DNA of 64,000 nt from positions 62,001-126,000 of the forward strand of contig NZ_DATESC010000001.1 of assembly GCF_035271045.1 (NCBI RefSeq). Reading direction: 5' to 3'. This stretch comes from Marinospirillum sp035271045 (GTDB lineage Bacteria > Pseudomonadota > Gammaproteobacteria > Pseudomonadales > Halomonadaceae). A program made the translations under genes and the position numbers. The notes beneath the pieces are model-generated. The model searched no databases and was not told where the DNA came from. It was given only the letters and a program-made list of their open reading frames with translations. Position 1 is the stretch's first letter, and every line of letters begins with the position of its first letter. Positions 24,395 to 33,801 of this stretch are shown here, piece by piece.

Positions 24395-25147
24395 ATGTCA
24401 ACCAGATTATTTAAAAAAGTTAACCAATGGCAGCAGAAGATTTTTTATTGGCATAGGCGTAGCCGTCTGCTGCTGCCAGGTATGTGTTTGATTTGTATGC
24501 AACCGCTGCTGGGTGAACGGGATTTATGCCAGCCTTGTAAGCGGCTGCTACCGGCTAATTTGATTTGCTGTGACTGGTGTGCTGAATCTTTAAGCAGCGA
24601 TTATGCCAAGCAGCAGCTGCGTATTTGTCAACAGTGCGCTAAAACCCCCGCAGCCTTTGATAAAGTGTTAGCGCCTTGGTTGTATAAAAATCCGTTTAAT
24701 AAACTGGTGTGGGAATTTAAATATACAAAAAACTTAGCCGCTGGTTATTTATTAGTGGATTTACTCTTTGATGCGCTGATTGAACATAATCAAACCTACG
24801 ATTGCCTAGTGGTGATTCCTGGTCAGAAAAAACGCATTCAACAAAGGGGTTATCACGCCCCCAGTTGGCTGGCTAAACATTTAAGTTTATTAACCGGCAT
24901 TCCTTTTTTAAAAAATGGTTTAATGCGCGTTAAAGACATTGAAAGCCAACAAGATTTAAACCGCAAAGCGCGTTTTTTAAACCCTAAAGGTGCGTTTAAA
25001 GCCATGCCTCACATAGCAGGAAAAAAAGTATTGTTGCTAGATGACGTCATTACTACCGGAGCAAGCGCTCACTGGGCCGCGGATGAACTGAAAAAGCAGG
25101 GTGCTGCTAGTGTCGATGTGCTAGCAGCAGCAAAAACAGCCCGATAG
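24395..25147 (+). CDS. comF: ComF family phosphoribosyltransferase-like protein
   Basis: A ComF/GntX homologue linked in other bacteria to natural transformation and DNA uptake processing. The product is 250 residues. An N-terminal zinc finger region (CLICMQPL, CQPC, CCDWC, CQQC, residues 27-85) precedes a type I phosphoribosyltransferase domain whose PRPP loop is VLLLDDVITTGAS (about residues 211-223). It is divergent from bioB and convergent with the methyltransferase, with only 5 bp between stop codons. A role in competence here is inference from the family. Confidence 0.9.
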   Translation: MSTRLFKKVNQWQQKIFYWHRRSRLLLPGMCLICMQPLLGERDLCQPCKRLLPANLICCDWCAESLSSDYAKQQLRICQQCAKTPAAFDKVLAPWLYKNPFNKLVWEFKYTKNLAAGYLLVDLLFDALIEHNQTYDCLVVIPGQKKRIQQRGYHAPSWLAKHLSLLTGIPFLKNGLMRVKDIESQQDLNRKARFLNPKGAFKAMPHIAGKKVLLLDDVITTGASAHWAADELKKQGAASVDVLAAAKTAR

Positions 25148-25152
25148 TCGCG

Positions 25153-26292
25153 CTAAGTTGGCTTTTTTTCTAAGAGGAAAAGAAATTCTCTATTAGGTTC
25201 TTCGGCATCCCTAAGCCACTCATCTGTCCATTTCATTCCAGCCATTGCATTTTTCTTATAATCAACTTCTATAACTTTTAATAAATGACCATTAGACTTG
25301 AGGATATTATTAAGTTCTTTTGCAGTTGCTCTACCACCTGAGCTATAAGAAAGTGCTACATACTTGGCATTCACTTCTTTGATTAGTTTTTCTATAGCCT
25401 TGACTGCAATAAATCTTCCATCTTCGTCTTTTCTGAATTCTTCAAATACTGAGCCAGAAACTGTATCACGCGTATCTTCACGCCTACCTGCTGCACCAAA
25501 TATCTCAGGTTCATCATTTTGTATAATTGAAGTCCAAATATGGTAATAAGACGCGTACCTAACCCTTGAAGGTGGCATTTTTTCATTGTTTGAACCATAG
25601 GGTGGGTCAAAATAAGCAAGGTCACACCTTACATCTTTCAGTGTTTCAAAAATATCACCTTTTAACACATGATTTTCTTTTTCATTTATGAATAACTTGG
25701 GTATTTCAAGCTGCAAATTATTATATGAGCGCGGCGACCACTGTTTAAGGTAAGAAGTAAAATGCCCTAACGTGCTGTCCACCTTATCCATCGCCAAAAT
25801 TAATGCTGTCATTGCTACTGACTTGGTATGCTCATCTAAATTTAATCTATCAATTTCTTCTCTAATACCGTCTAATTTTCTAGTATTTTTTGCTTGCCAA
25901 GGTTTTTTGCTTCCATCTGGCTGCACTGCGCTTCCTTCAAAATCAAAACCGCCGTAATTTTCAGTAAACCATCCGTTGTGACCCGCTATTGAGTTCAAAT
26001 GGTCGATCAATTCTTGGTATTCACTCCTTTGTTTTTTATTTCTCAGGTAGCAATTTCCTACAGTATGTGACCAAGCAGAACGATCACTTGCTACAACGGC
26101 ATAGCCTAATTGTGCAAATGCTTGCGAGACTCTTGTTGAACCTGAAAATCCATCAAGCACAGTGGTTATATCAAGCCCATCGCATAAAGAAAGTATTTGA
26201 GGAAGTAGCTTTAGCTTAGATCCAGCATACTTTATGCCCTCGGTTACTGGTATTAATGTATTAGATTCAACAAATAATTGATTACTTTTCAT
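25153..26292 (-). CDS. Solitary D12-class N6-adenine DNA methyltransferase
   Basis: Transfers methyl groups from SAM to adenine N6 in a specific DNA sequence. The product is 379 residues from ATG 26292 (a GTG at 26298 is possible but its ribosome-binding site would be too close). KYAGSKLKLLPQI is the motif I/X region and DLAYFDPPYGSNN carries the catalytic DPPY (about residue 215). A middle variable region presumably reads the target. There is no restriction endonuclease or specificity subunit beside it. It follows yfaE by 41 bp on the same strand but is unrelated in function, suggesting insertion at the end of the nrd operon. Base composition looks AT-richer than its neighbours. Confidence 0.85.
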   Translation of the reverse strand: MKSNQLFVESNTLIPVTEGIKYAGSKLKLLPQILSLCDGLDITTVLDGFSGSTRVSQAFAQLGYAVVASDRSAWSHTVGNCYLRNKKQRSEYQELIDHLNSIAGHNGWFTENYGGFDFEGSAVQPDGSKKPWQAKNTRKLDGIREEIDRLNLDEHTKSVAMTALILAMDKVDSTLGHFTSYLKQWSPRSYNNLQLEIPKLFINEKENHVLKGDIFETLKDVRCDLAYFDPPYGSNNEKMPPSRVRYASYYHIWTSIIQNDEPEIFGAAGRREDTRDTVSGSVFEEFRKDEDGRFIAVKAIEKLIKEVNAKYVALSYSSGGRATAKELNNILKSNGHLLKVIEVDYKKNAMAGMKWTDEWLRDAEEPNREFLFLLEKKPT

Positions 26293-26333
26293 TACCACTT
26301 TGCCTGCTTTGTTGAATTCTAGCTTGGTAATAA

Positions 26334-26618
26334 TTAGGCACTCTTTTTAGTTTTAGTGATTAAACCTACGCTAACCACCAGCGGTTCTAGCGGTCGGCAG
26401 CAGCAGGCCAGCACTTCACCTCTGCGTAAGTAAGCCAGCGGTTCGGTTTCATACTTTACACTGCCTGAATGTAGGGTTACGCGGCAAGAACCGCAGTAAC
26501 CACTGCGGCATTGGTATTCTACTTGATGGCCGGTGCGTTCTAGGCCTTCAAGTAGGGTTTCTGATTGACCCAATTCAAAAATCAGGTCTTCAGTGCTAAT
26601 TTGTCTATATTTTCCCAT
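26334..26618 (-). CDS. yfaE: 2Fe-2S ferredoxin for class Ia ribonucleotide reductase
   Basis: Supplies electrons to assemble and repair the diferric-tyrosyl cofactor of NrdB. The product is 94 residues from the ATG at 26618, which has GAG 7 nt upstream; a GTG at 26636 would overlap nrdB. CRSGYCGSCR and the later ACCCRP give the plant-type Cx4CxxC...C cluster ligands, very like E. coli YfaE. The ATG immediately follows the nrdB stop codon, so translation is probably coupled. Confidence 0.94.
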   Translation of the reverse strand: MGKYRQISTEDLIFELGQSETLLEGLERTGHQVEYQCRSGYCGSCRVTLHSGSVKYETEPLAYLRRGEVLACCCRPLEPLVVSVGLITKTKKSA

Positions 26619-26619
26619 A

Positions 26620-27753
26620 TTAAAGCTCGAAGTCACCTAAATCATCGGTTGAAATTGCTGAGTTAATCTGCCCCACTAAGTAAGAGCTGACTTCCACTTC
26701 TTGTGGGGCAACTTGCACGTTATCTGAATTAGTCCAAGCCTTAATCCAAGGGATGGGGTTATGCGTGGCATTTTCAAAGGCAGGTTCAAGGCCAACAGCA
26801 CGCATACGGTGGTTGGTAATGTATTCAATGTATTGGTCAAGAATGCCTCTGTTTAAGCCAATCATAGAGCCGTCTTTAAACAAGTACTTGGCCCATTCTT
26901 TTTCCTGCTGCGCTGCGTGCTTAAACATTGCTAGGCTTTCGGCGTGGCAAGAATGGGCAACTTCGGCCATTTCTGGGTCGTCTTTGCCATCTTGCATGAT
27001 GTTAATGATGTGCTGAGTTCCCACTAGGTGCAGGGCTTCATCACGGGCAATCAGGCGAATGATTTTGGCGTTGCCTTCCATTAAACGGCGTTCTGCAAAG
27101 GCAAAAGAGCAGGCAAAGCTAACGTAAAAGCGGATGGCTTCCAGTACGTTTACGCTCATCATGCACAGGTAAAGTTTGCGTTTTAATTCAAACAAATTCA
27201 CCTCATGCGTTTTACCGTTAACGGTATGCGTACCAACGCCAAGCCTGTTATACAATAGGCTGTATTGAATCAAATCATCGTAATATTTAGAGATGTCGGT
27301 GGCACGTTCAATAATGTGCTGGTTGCGCATGATGTCATCAAACACCACGGCTGGGTCATTAATAATATTGCGAATAATGTGTGTGTAAGAACGCGAATGA
27401 ATAGTTTCAGAAAAAGACCAAGTTTCTATCCATGTTTCTAGTTCAGGAATAGAAACCAAGGGTAAAAAAGCCACGTTAGGGCTACGGCCTTGAATAGAAT
27501 CCAGCAGTATTTGGTATTTCAAATTGCTAATGAAAATGTGTTTTTCATGGTCGGGCAGGTTGCGGTAATCGGTACGATCTTGCGATACATCCACTTCTTC
27601 TGGTCGCCAAAAAAAAGACAGCTGCTTTTCAATGAGCGATTCAAAAATAGGATATTTCTGTTGGTCATAACGCGCCACGTTAACCGGCTGCCCAAAAAAC
27701 ATGGGCTCTTTAAGCTGATTATTATCCGTTTGCGAAAAAGTACTGTATCTCAT
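26620..27753 (-). CDS. nrdB: Ribonucleoside-diphosphate reductase class Ia, beta subunit
   Basis: Holds the diiron-tyrosyl radical cofactor. The product is 377 residues (E. coli 376) and matches E. coli NrdB through its whole length, for example FSQTDNNQLKEPMFFGQPVNVA at the start and DNVQVAPQEVEVSSYLVGQI near the end. The radical Tyr region SETIHSRSYTHIIRNI and iron ligand segment RDEALHL are intact. It lies 14 bp after nrdA and abuts yfaE. Confidence 0.98.
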   Translation of the reverse strand: MRYSTFSQTDNNQLKEPMFFGQPVNVARYDQQKYPIFESLIEKQLSFFWRPEEVDVSQDRTDYRNLPDHEKHIFISNLKYQILLDSIQGRSPNVAFLPLVSIPELETWIETWSFSETIHSRSYTHIIRNIINDPAVVFDDIMRNQHIIERATDISKYYDDLIQYSLLYNRLGVGTHTVNGKTHEVNLFELKRKLYLCMMSVNVLEAIRFYVSFACSFAFAERRLMEGNAKIIRLIARDEALHLVGTQHIINIMQDGKDDPEMAEVAHSCHAESLAMFKHAAQQEKEWAKYLFKDGSMIGLNRGILDQYIEYITNHRMRAVGLEPAFENATHNPIPWIKAWTNSDNVQVAPQEVEVSSYLVGQINSAISTDDLGDFEL

Positions 27754-27767
27754 GGTTTTTTCACCCT

Positions 27768-30044
27768 TTAAATCTTACAAGCGCCACCAGCGCAATCATC
27801 GTCCATATCACTTTGGCTATCATCGGCGCCATCGCGTGTGTTTTGGTAGTACAAGGTTTTTAGACCAAACTTGTAAGCCGTTAATAAATCTTTTAACAGC
27901 TGTTGCATGGGGACGCGACCGCCTTCAAAACGCTGTGGGTCGTAATTGGTGTTGGCTGAAATGGATTGGTCTACAAACTTTTGCATGATGCCAACTAGGT
28001 GTAAATAACCTTCATTGTTTGGCATATTCCATAGCAGTTCGTATTTATCTTTCAGTTCTTCATAACCAGGTACTACTTGCTTTAAGCTACCGTCTTTAGA
28101 CTGTTTAATGGTGACTAAACCACGCGGCGGTTCAATACCGTTGGTTGCATTAGAAATCTGGCTAGAGGTTTCTGAAGGCATTAAAGAAGACAAAGTCGAG
28201 TTGCGTAAGCCGTGTTTAACAATGTCGGCACGCAAGCTTTCCCAATCTAAATGCAGCGGTTCTTTACAAATGCTGTCTAAATCTTTTTTGTAGGTATCAA
28301 TCGGTAAAATACCCTGCGAATAAGTGGTTTCATTAAACGCTGTGCAAGGGCCAAATTCTTTAGACAGGTTGTTAGATGCTTTTAGCAAGTAATACTGAAT
28401 AGCTTCAAAAGTTTGGTGGGTTAGCGCATTGGCTGAGCCGTCTGAATACTTTAGGCCGTTTTTGGCTAAATAATACGCATAGTTAATCACCCCAACGCCC
28501 AAAGTACGGCGTTTCATAGTGGCATTGCGTGCAGCAGCAAGGGGGTAATCTTGGTAGGTTAATAATGAATCTAACGCACGAACCACCAAGTCGGATAAAC
28601 CTTCTAGCTCGCCTAAGTTTTCTAGCGCACCTAGGTTGAAGGCTGAAAGGGTACAAAGGGCAATTTCTTTGTCTTCATCATTAATGTTGTTAAGCGGGCT
28701 GGTGGGCAGCGCTATTTCTAAGCACAAGTTAGATTGGCGAATCGGTGCAACGCTGGGATCAAACGGGCTGTGAGTGTTGCAGTGATCGACATTTTGAATG
28801 TAAATACGACCCGTGCTGGCGCGTTCTTGCATCATTAACCCAAACAGCTCGCTGGCTGGCAGTGTGCGTTTAGTAATACTGTCATCTTGCTCGTATTGAA
28901 CATACAGGCGCTCAAATTCTACTTGGTCAGCAAAAAAAGCATCATAAAGACCGGGTACTTCATGCGGTGAAAATAACGTTATATTGCCGCCTTTAATTAA
29001 GCGTTGGTACATCAGCTTATTAAGCTGTACGCCGTAATCCATGTGACGCACGCGGTTTTCTTCCACACCACGGTTGTTTTTAAGCACCAATAAAGATTCA
29101 ACTTCCAAATGCCATAGTGGGTAAAAAAGTGTTGCAGCACCACCACGCACGCCGCCTTGTGAGCAGGATTTTACCGCTGCTTGAAAAAGTTTAAAGAAAG
29201 GAATACAGCCAGTGTGCTGCGCTTCACCATCACGAATGGGGCTACCAACCGCGCGAATACGGCCTGCGTTAATACCGATGCCTGCACGCAGCGACACGTA
29301 TTTAACAATGGCTGAAGTGGTAGCGCTAATGGAGTCTAGGCTGTCATCACATTCGATTAATACACAAGAACTAAACTGGCGTGAAGGGGTGCGAACGCCT
29401 GCCATAATCGGTGTCGGTAACGAAATTTTAAACAGCGAAATCGCATCGTAAAAACGCTTAACATAATCTAAACGTGTGGCTTTGGGGTAGTCGGCAAACA
29501 AACACATACCAATTAAAATATAAAGCATCTGCGGACTTTCATAGACTTCTTTAGTCACGCGATTTTGTACAAGGTATTTACCTTCTAACTGCTTAATGGC
29601 GGCATAAGAAAAATTTAGGTCGCGGGCGTGGTCGATGTAGCTGTTTAGTTCGTCAAATTCGGCTTGGTCATAGTCACGTAAAATATGGCTGTCATAGCGC
29701 TTTTCATTGGTTAGCTTGGTGACATGATTAAATAAATGTGGCGGTGTAAACCGACCGTAGGCAATTTTTCGTAGATGAAAAACAGTTAAGCGTGCTGCTA
29801 AATATTGGTAATCAGGTGTATCTTCAGAAATTAAGTCGGCAGCAGCCTTGATAATGGTTTCATGGATACCTTTGGTATGAATACCGTTGTAGAACTGGAT
29901 GTGAGATTTCAGCTCTACCTGAGAGACTGAAACGTTCTCTAAGTCCATAGCAGCCCAATCAAGTACACGGTGGATTTTGTCCAGATTAATCGACTCTTGC
30001 CGTCCATTGCGCTTGGTTACTTTTATGGAATTAAAGTCTGTCAT
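27768..30044 (-). CDS. nrdA: Ribonucleoside-diphosphate reductase class Ia, alpha subunit
   Basis: Catalytic subunit reducing all four ribonucleoside diphosphates. 758 residues (E. coli 761). The N-terminal ATP-cone (KVTKRNGRQESINLDKIHRVLDWA) provides dATP activity control. The active-site region contains RQFSSCVLIE (Cys), NQxCxE-type SNLCLEIALP and the C-terminal redox tail CAGGACKI. It heads nrdA-nrdB-yfaE, preceded by paired NrdR boxes. Confidence 0.98.
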   Translation of the reverse strand: MTDFNSIKVTKRNGRQESINLDKIHRVLDWAAMDLENVSVSQVELKSHIQFYNGIHTKGIHETIIKAAADLISEDTPDYQYLAARLTVFHLRKIAYGRFTPPHLFNHVTKLTNEKRYDSHILRDYDQAEFDELNSYIDHARDLNFSYAAIKQLEGKYLVQNRVTKEVYESPQMLYILIGMCLFADYPKATRLDYVKRFYDAISLFKISLPTPIMAGVRTPSRQFSSCVLIECDDSLDSISATTSAIVKYVSLRAGIGINAGRIRAVGSPIRDGEAQHTGCIPFFKLFQAAVKSCSQGGVRGGAATLFYPLWHLEVESLLVLKNNRGVEENRVRHMDYGVQLNKLMYQRLIKGGNITLFSPHEVPGLYDAFFADQVEFERLYVQYEQDDSITKRTLPASELFGLMMQERASTGRIYIQNVDHCNTHSPFDPSVAPIRQSNLCLEIALPTSPLNNINDEDKEIALCTLSAFNLGALENLGELEGLSDLVVRALDSLLTYQDYPLAAARNATMKRRTLGVGVINYAYYLAKNGLKYSDGSANALTHQTFEAIQYYLLKASNNLSKEFGPCTAFNETTYSQGILPIDTYKKDLDSICKEPLHLDWESLRADIVKHGLRNSTLSSLMPSETSSQISNATNGIEPPRGLVTIKQSKDGSLKQVVPGYEELKDKYELLWNMPNNEGYLHLVGIMQKFVDQSISANTNYDPQRFEGGRVPMQQLLKDLLTAYKFGLKTLYYQNTRDGADDSQSDMDDDCAGGACKI

Positions 30045-30123
30045 AGTAAAATCCTTGGGGTGTTTTAGTGTAATTTAACTTGAGTTTTTACGGCTGTTAC
30101 TGTAAGGCGTTCGGTCAGCGGAT

Positions 30124-30139
30124 ACACCTTATATAGTGT
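30124..30139 (-). promoter_or_regulatory. NrdR box 1
   Basis: ACACCTTATATAGTGT matches 14 of 16 positions of the NrdR consensus acaCwAtATaTwGtgt. It lies 80 bp upstream of nrdA. Confidence 0.85.
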
Positions 30140-30155
30140 CTTGTGTCTCAAGGAG

Positions 30156-30171
30156 GCGCAATATAGGGTAT
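30156..30171 (-). promoter_or_regulatory. NrdR box 2
   Basis: GCGCAATATAGGGTAT matches about 11 of 16 positions and starts exactly 32 bp from box 1, the three-helical-turn spacing that NrdR requires. The spacing makes the weaker match credible. Confidence 0.7.
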
Positions 30172-30350
30172 TGGTTGATGAATATCAACCTACGTTAGGT
30201 AGGGTTTTTCTTGCGTAAATCAAGAAGCTAGAGGTGCTCTAGGCTTCCTGCTTGTCAAGGCATTATAAATTTTTTTAGCGATACTTTTTAAGGCTGCCTA
30301 ACTAAAAGTCAAGCCGCCTAAGCCATTTTTTTGGTGGGGGTTTTTTAAGA

Positions 30351-30857
30351 TTATTGGGTGCGTGTACACTGGGTGGTAAATTTTTCTTTGACGTGGGTTA
30401 GCTTTAAATTGCTGCTGGTTAAGCTGTTAATAATAAAGGTGTCTTCACTTTTCATTTCTCTTAGTTTGTTAACGTCTAAAATACCGGCTTGATGCAGCTG
30501 TTGCGCCATAGGGTTATTTGGTTTTATGGTTGCATTTTCAGTTTTTATGGTTAAATAACCGAGTTTTGTAGACCAACTACCGCTGCCTTCAAACAGGTAG
30601 TTTAGGCTATCGCCACCCAGCATTTGGTTCATTTCTGCAATCGTAAATTTCATTTTCATACTGCCATCTAAAGTGAAGTTACGTTGAGCCGTAAACAGCT
30701 GAATGTATTCAACGCTTAGATTAATACCTTCATCCGGCGTTAAGTTTTGCGAACATTGCCATTCACCGATGAGTATTTGTGCGGTATTTTGATCTTCTGC
30801 GAACCCAGGCTGGCTTAGCAATAGGGGTAAAGCTAGTAGGCATAACGTTTTTTTCAT
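30351..30857 (-). CDS. Exported protein, unknown function
   Basis: 168 residues with a clear signal peptide (MKKTLCLLALPLLLSQPGFA). The mature part begins with LIGEWQCSQNLTP, a GxW start reminiscent of lipocalin-like folds, and is beta-rich with two Cys (one near the start, one near the end, CTRTQ) that could pair. No family assignment is possible. It is transcribed toward lower coordinates away from topA, and the spacer upstream is 236 bp. Confidence 0.65.
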   Translation of the reverse strand: MKKTLCLLALPLLLSQPGFAEDQNTAQILIGEWQCSQNLTPDEGINLSVEYIQLFTAQRNFTLDGSMKMKFTIAEMNQMLGGDSLNYLFEGSGSWSTKLGYLTIKTENATIKPNNPMAQQLHQAGILDVNKLREMKSEDTFIINSLTSSNLKLTHVKEKFTTQCTRTQ

Positions 30858-31093
30858 TGTTTAGCAACCATATAAAGACTGTTTAAAATCAAGAATTAGC
30901 ATTTTAGCCAGTTTTACCATTGGTAGGCATTTAATTCCAGCAGCCTAGCACAAGATTTCACTCACTTTTACACGCATCGGCTGAGCCTTTTACCTAAGCA
31001 GGCTGGAAACCTATCCCGCTCTAGGTTACTGTAGTCAGCCTTTATTAGGTTAATTTAAGCTTTTCTTTATAAGTCAATGGGATATAAAGCGAA

Positions 31094-33769
31094 ATGGGCA
31101 AATCACTGGTCATCGTCGAGTCACCGGCCAAAGCTAAAACTATTAACAAATACCTGGGCAGTGAATTTATTGTTAAGTCCAGTGTTGGCCATATTCGTGA
31201 TTTACCGGTTAGTGGCAGCGGCAAAACAACGGCTGCACGCACTAGCAATAAAGGTATTACTGCGGAAGAAAAAAAGCATAAAGCGCAACAGCAGCTTTTT
31301 AACCGTATGGGTGTAAACCCTGAAGATGGCTGGTCGGCGCATTATGAAATTCTACCCGGCAAAGAAAAAGTAGTCGATGAATTAAAAAAGTTAGCTAAAA
31401 ATGCTGACATGATTTATCTAGCCACGGATTTAGACCGCGAGGGGGAAGCCATTGCTTGGCACCTACGCGAAACTTTGGGCGGTGATGATTCGCGCTATCG
31501 CCGTGTAGTGTTTAACGAAATCACTAAAAAAGCCATTACCCAAGCCTTTGAATCGCCCAGTATGTTGGATATGAATCGCGTTCATGCCCAACAAGCCAGG
31601 CGCTTTTTAGATCGTGTGGTCGGCTATATGGTTTCACCGCTGCTGTGGGCTAAAGTGGCGCGAGGCCTATCGGCTGGGCGTGTGCAATCGGTTGCGGTGC
31701 GTATTATTGTTGAACGCGAACGCGAAATTCGTGCTTTTGTACCCGAAGAATATTGGGATGTTACCGCGCACCTGTTAAACGAAAACGCCATTGCGTTGGC
31801 TTGCGATGTTGCTAAACAAGCCGGCAAAGCTTTTCGCCCCAACAGTAAAGCAGAAACCGATGCTGCTTTAGCAGAATTACAGCCAGCAATTTATAAAGTC
31901 GCTAGCCGAGAAGACAAGCCCACCAGCAGTCGTCCTTCTGCACCGTTTATCACCTCTACTTTGCAACAAGCCGCCAGCACACGTTTAGGTTTTTCGGTTA
32001 AAAAAACCATGATCTTGGCGCAGCGTTTGTATGAAGCAGGGCATATTACCTATATGCGTACCGACTCAACCAACCTTTCACAAGATGCTGTTGCAGATTG
32101 CCGTGATTGGATAATGAAAGAGTTAGGTCAGCAGTATTTGCCTGAAGATGCATTGATTTATTCCAGTAAAGAAGGCGCACAAGAAGCGCATGAAGCGATT
32201 CGTCCTTCTAGCGTTAAAGTGCAAGGTAAAGACTTGGGTTCTAATGTTGAGCGGGATGCTCAGCGTTTATACGAATTAATTTGGCGCCAATTTGTGGCGT
32301 GCCAAATGCCCCCAGCGCGTTATTTGTCGACTACATTGACCGTTAATGCTGCTGATTATGAGTTAAGAGCTAAAGGCCGTGTGTTGCAGTTTGATGGTTT
32401 TACGCGCATTCAACCCGTAGGCGGCAAGCAAGGTGAAGACCAAGTATTGCCTGATCTAAAAGTGGGTGAAACTTTAGATTTACAAAGCCTAGACCCACGC
32501 CAGCACTTTACTAAACCACCGGCCCGTTTTACCGAAGCGGCTTTGGTTAAAGAATTAGAAAAGCAAGGCATTGGCCGTCCTTCAACCTATGCAGCGATTA
32601 TTTCTACGATTCAAGACCGAGGCTATGCCAAGGTTGAAAATCGCCGTTTTTATGCTGAAAAAATGGGCGACATTGTTACGGATCGCTTGGTTGAATCCTT
32701 TGACGACTTGTTAGATTACAGCTTTACCGCCCGCATGGAAGACTCTTTAGATGCGGTAGCAGCAGGTAGTGAAAGGTGGGTTTCGTTGCTGGATAAGTTT
32801 TATGCAGGCTTTAAAAAGCAGTTAGAAAAAGCGCAAGATACAACGCAGGGTATGCGTCCTAATCAGCCCGTAGACACTGATTTAATTTGCCCAACCTGTG
32901 GTCGTCACATGCAAATTCGCATTGCTTCAACGGGTACTTTTTTAGGTTGTTCTGGCTATGCTTTGCCACCTAAAGAGCGCTGCAAAACCACCATCAATCT
33001 TGTGTCTGCTGATGAATTTGTTGCCGCCGATGATGATGAGCAAGCAGAAACCAATGCGTTACGTGCCAAGCGCCGCTGCCAAAAATGCGGTACAGCAATG
33101 GAAAGCTTTATTATTGACGAAAAGCGTAAGCTGCACGTTTGTGGTAATAGCCCAGATTGCACAGGTTATCAGGTTGAAGAAGGTGCTTTTCGCTTAAAAG
33201 GTTATGAAGGCCCAGTGCTTGAGTGCGATAAATGTGGTAGCGAAATGCAGCTAAAAACGGGCCGTTTTGGTAAATATTTTGGTTGCACTAACAGTGAGTG
33301 TAAAAATACCCGCAAGCTGTTACGCAGTGGTGAAGCTGCGCCGCCTAAGATGGATCCTGTTTCTATGCCAGAGCTTAAATGCTTAAAGGTCGATGACCAT
33401 TATGTGTTGCGTGATGGTGCTAGTGGTATGTTTTTGGCAGCTAGCCAGTTTCCTAAAATGCGCGAAACACGCCCACCGCTAGTCAATGAAATAAAACCAC
33501 ATAAAGCAGAGATAGATCCTAAGCACCATTATTTGTTAGATGCGCCTGAATACGATACGGAAGGTAATCCAACTGTGATTCGTTATTCACGTAAAACCAA
33601 AGAACAGTATGTACAGGCAGAAAAAGACGGCAAAGCCACAGGCTTTAAAGCTTTCTATAACGGCTCTAAATGGATAATTGAAGATAAGCCCAAAGCTACG
33701 GCTAAACCTAAAGTTGTTACTAAACCTAAAGCAGCTGCAAAACCTAAAGCAGTAGTTAAAAAGAAGTAA
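31094..33769 (+). CDS. topA: DNA topoisomerase I
   Basis: Type IA enzyme relaxing negative supercoils. 891 residues (E. coli 865). The Toprim domain begins KSLVIVESPAKAKTINKYL. The active-site Tyr320 is in GHITYMRTDSTNLS. Three C-terminal zinc ribbons follow (CPTCGRHM, CQKCGTAM, CDKCGSEM with their partner Cys pairs), and the protein ends in a Lys/Pro/Ala tail (TAKPKVVTKPKAAAKPKAVVKKK region) that probably binds DNA non-specifically. The ATG has a weak ribosome-binding site (GGGA at 13 nt). Confidence 0.98.
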   Translation: MGKSLVIVESPAKAKTINKYLGSEFIVKSSVGHIRDLPVSGSGKTTAARTSNKGITAEEKKHKAQQQLFNRMGVNPEDGWSAHYEILPGKEKVVDELKKLAKNADMIYLATDLDREGEAIAWHLRETLGGDDSRYRRVVFNEITKKAITQAFESPSMLDMNRVHAQQARRFLDRVVGYMVSPLLWAKVARGLSAGRVQSVAVRIIVEREREIRAFVPEEYWDVTAHLLNENAIALACDVAKQAGKAFRPNSKAETDAALAELQPAIYKVASREDKPTSSRPSAPFITSTLQQAASTRLGFSVKKTMILAQRLYEAGHITYMRTDSTNLSQDAVADCRDWIMKELGQQYLPEDALIYSSKEGAQEAHEAIRPSSVKVQGKDLGSNVERDAQRLYELIWRQFVACQMPPARYLSTTLTVNAADYELRAKGRVLQFDGFTRIQPVGGKQGEDQVLPDLKVGETLDLQSLDPRQHFTKPPARFTEAALVKELEKQGIGRPSTYAAIISTIQDRGYAKVENRRFYAEKMGDIVTDRLVESFDDLLDYSFTARMEDSLDAVAAGSERWVSLLDKFYAGFKKQLEKAQDTTQGMRPNQPVDTDLICPTCGRHMQIRIASTGTFLGCSGYALPPKERCKTTINLVSADEFVAADDDEQAETNALRAKRRCQKCGTAMESFIIDEKRKLHVCGNSPDCTGYQVEEGAFRLKGYEGPVLECDKCGSEMQLKTGRFGKYFGCTNSECKNTRKLLRSGEAAPPKMDPVSMPELKCLKVDDHYVLRDGASGMFLAASQFPKMRETRPPLVNEIKPHKAEIDPKHHYLLDAPEYDTEGNPTVIRYSRKTKEQYVQAEKDGKATGFKAFYNGSKWIIEDKPKATAKPKVVTKPKAAAKPKAVVKKK

Positions 33770-33776
33770 GCTAAAT

Positions 33777-33800
33777 GCCCCGCTCTCCAGCGGGGCTTTA
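33777..33800. terminator. Hairpin between topA and the MerR gene
   Basis: A perfect 8-bp GC-rich stem (GCCCCGCT at 33777-33784 with AGCGGGGC at 33789-33796, loop CTCC) lies between convergent stops. T-runs are short (TTTA), so termination may be partial. Confidence 0.65.
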
Positions 33801-33801
33801 C

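Larger units (their letters stand above)
30045..30350. other. 306-bp spacer upstream of nrdA
   Basis: Contains the NrdR box pair (30124-30171) and otherwise no gene. The stretch 30172-30350 shows only A/T-rich sequence and a short inverted element (GATGAATATCAAC). No promoter for the minus strand could be assigned with confidence. Confidence 0.6.
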
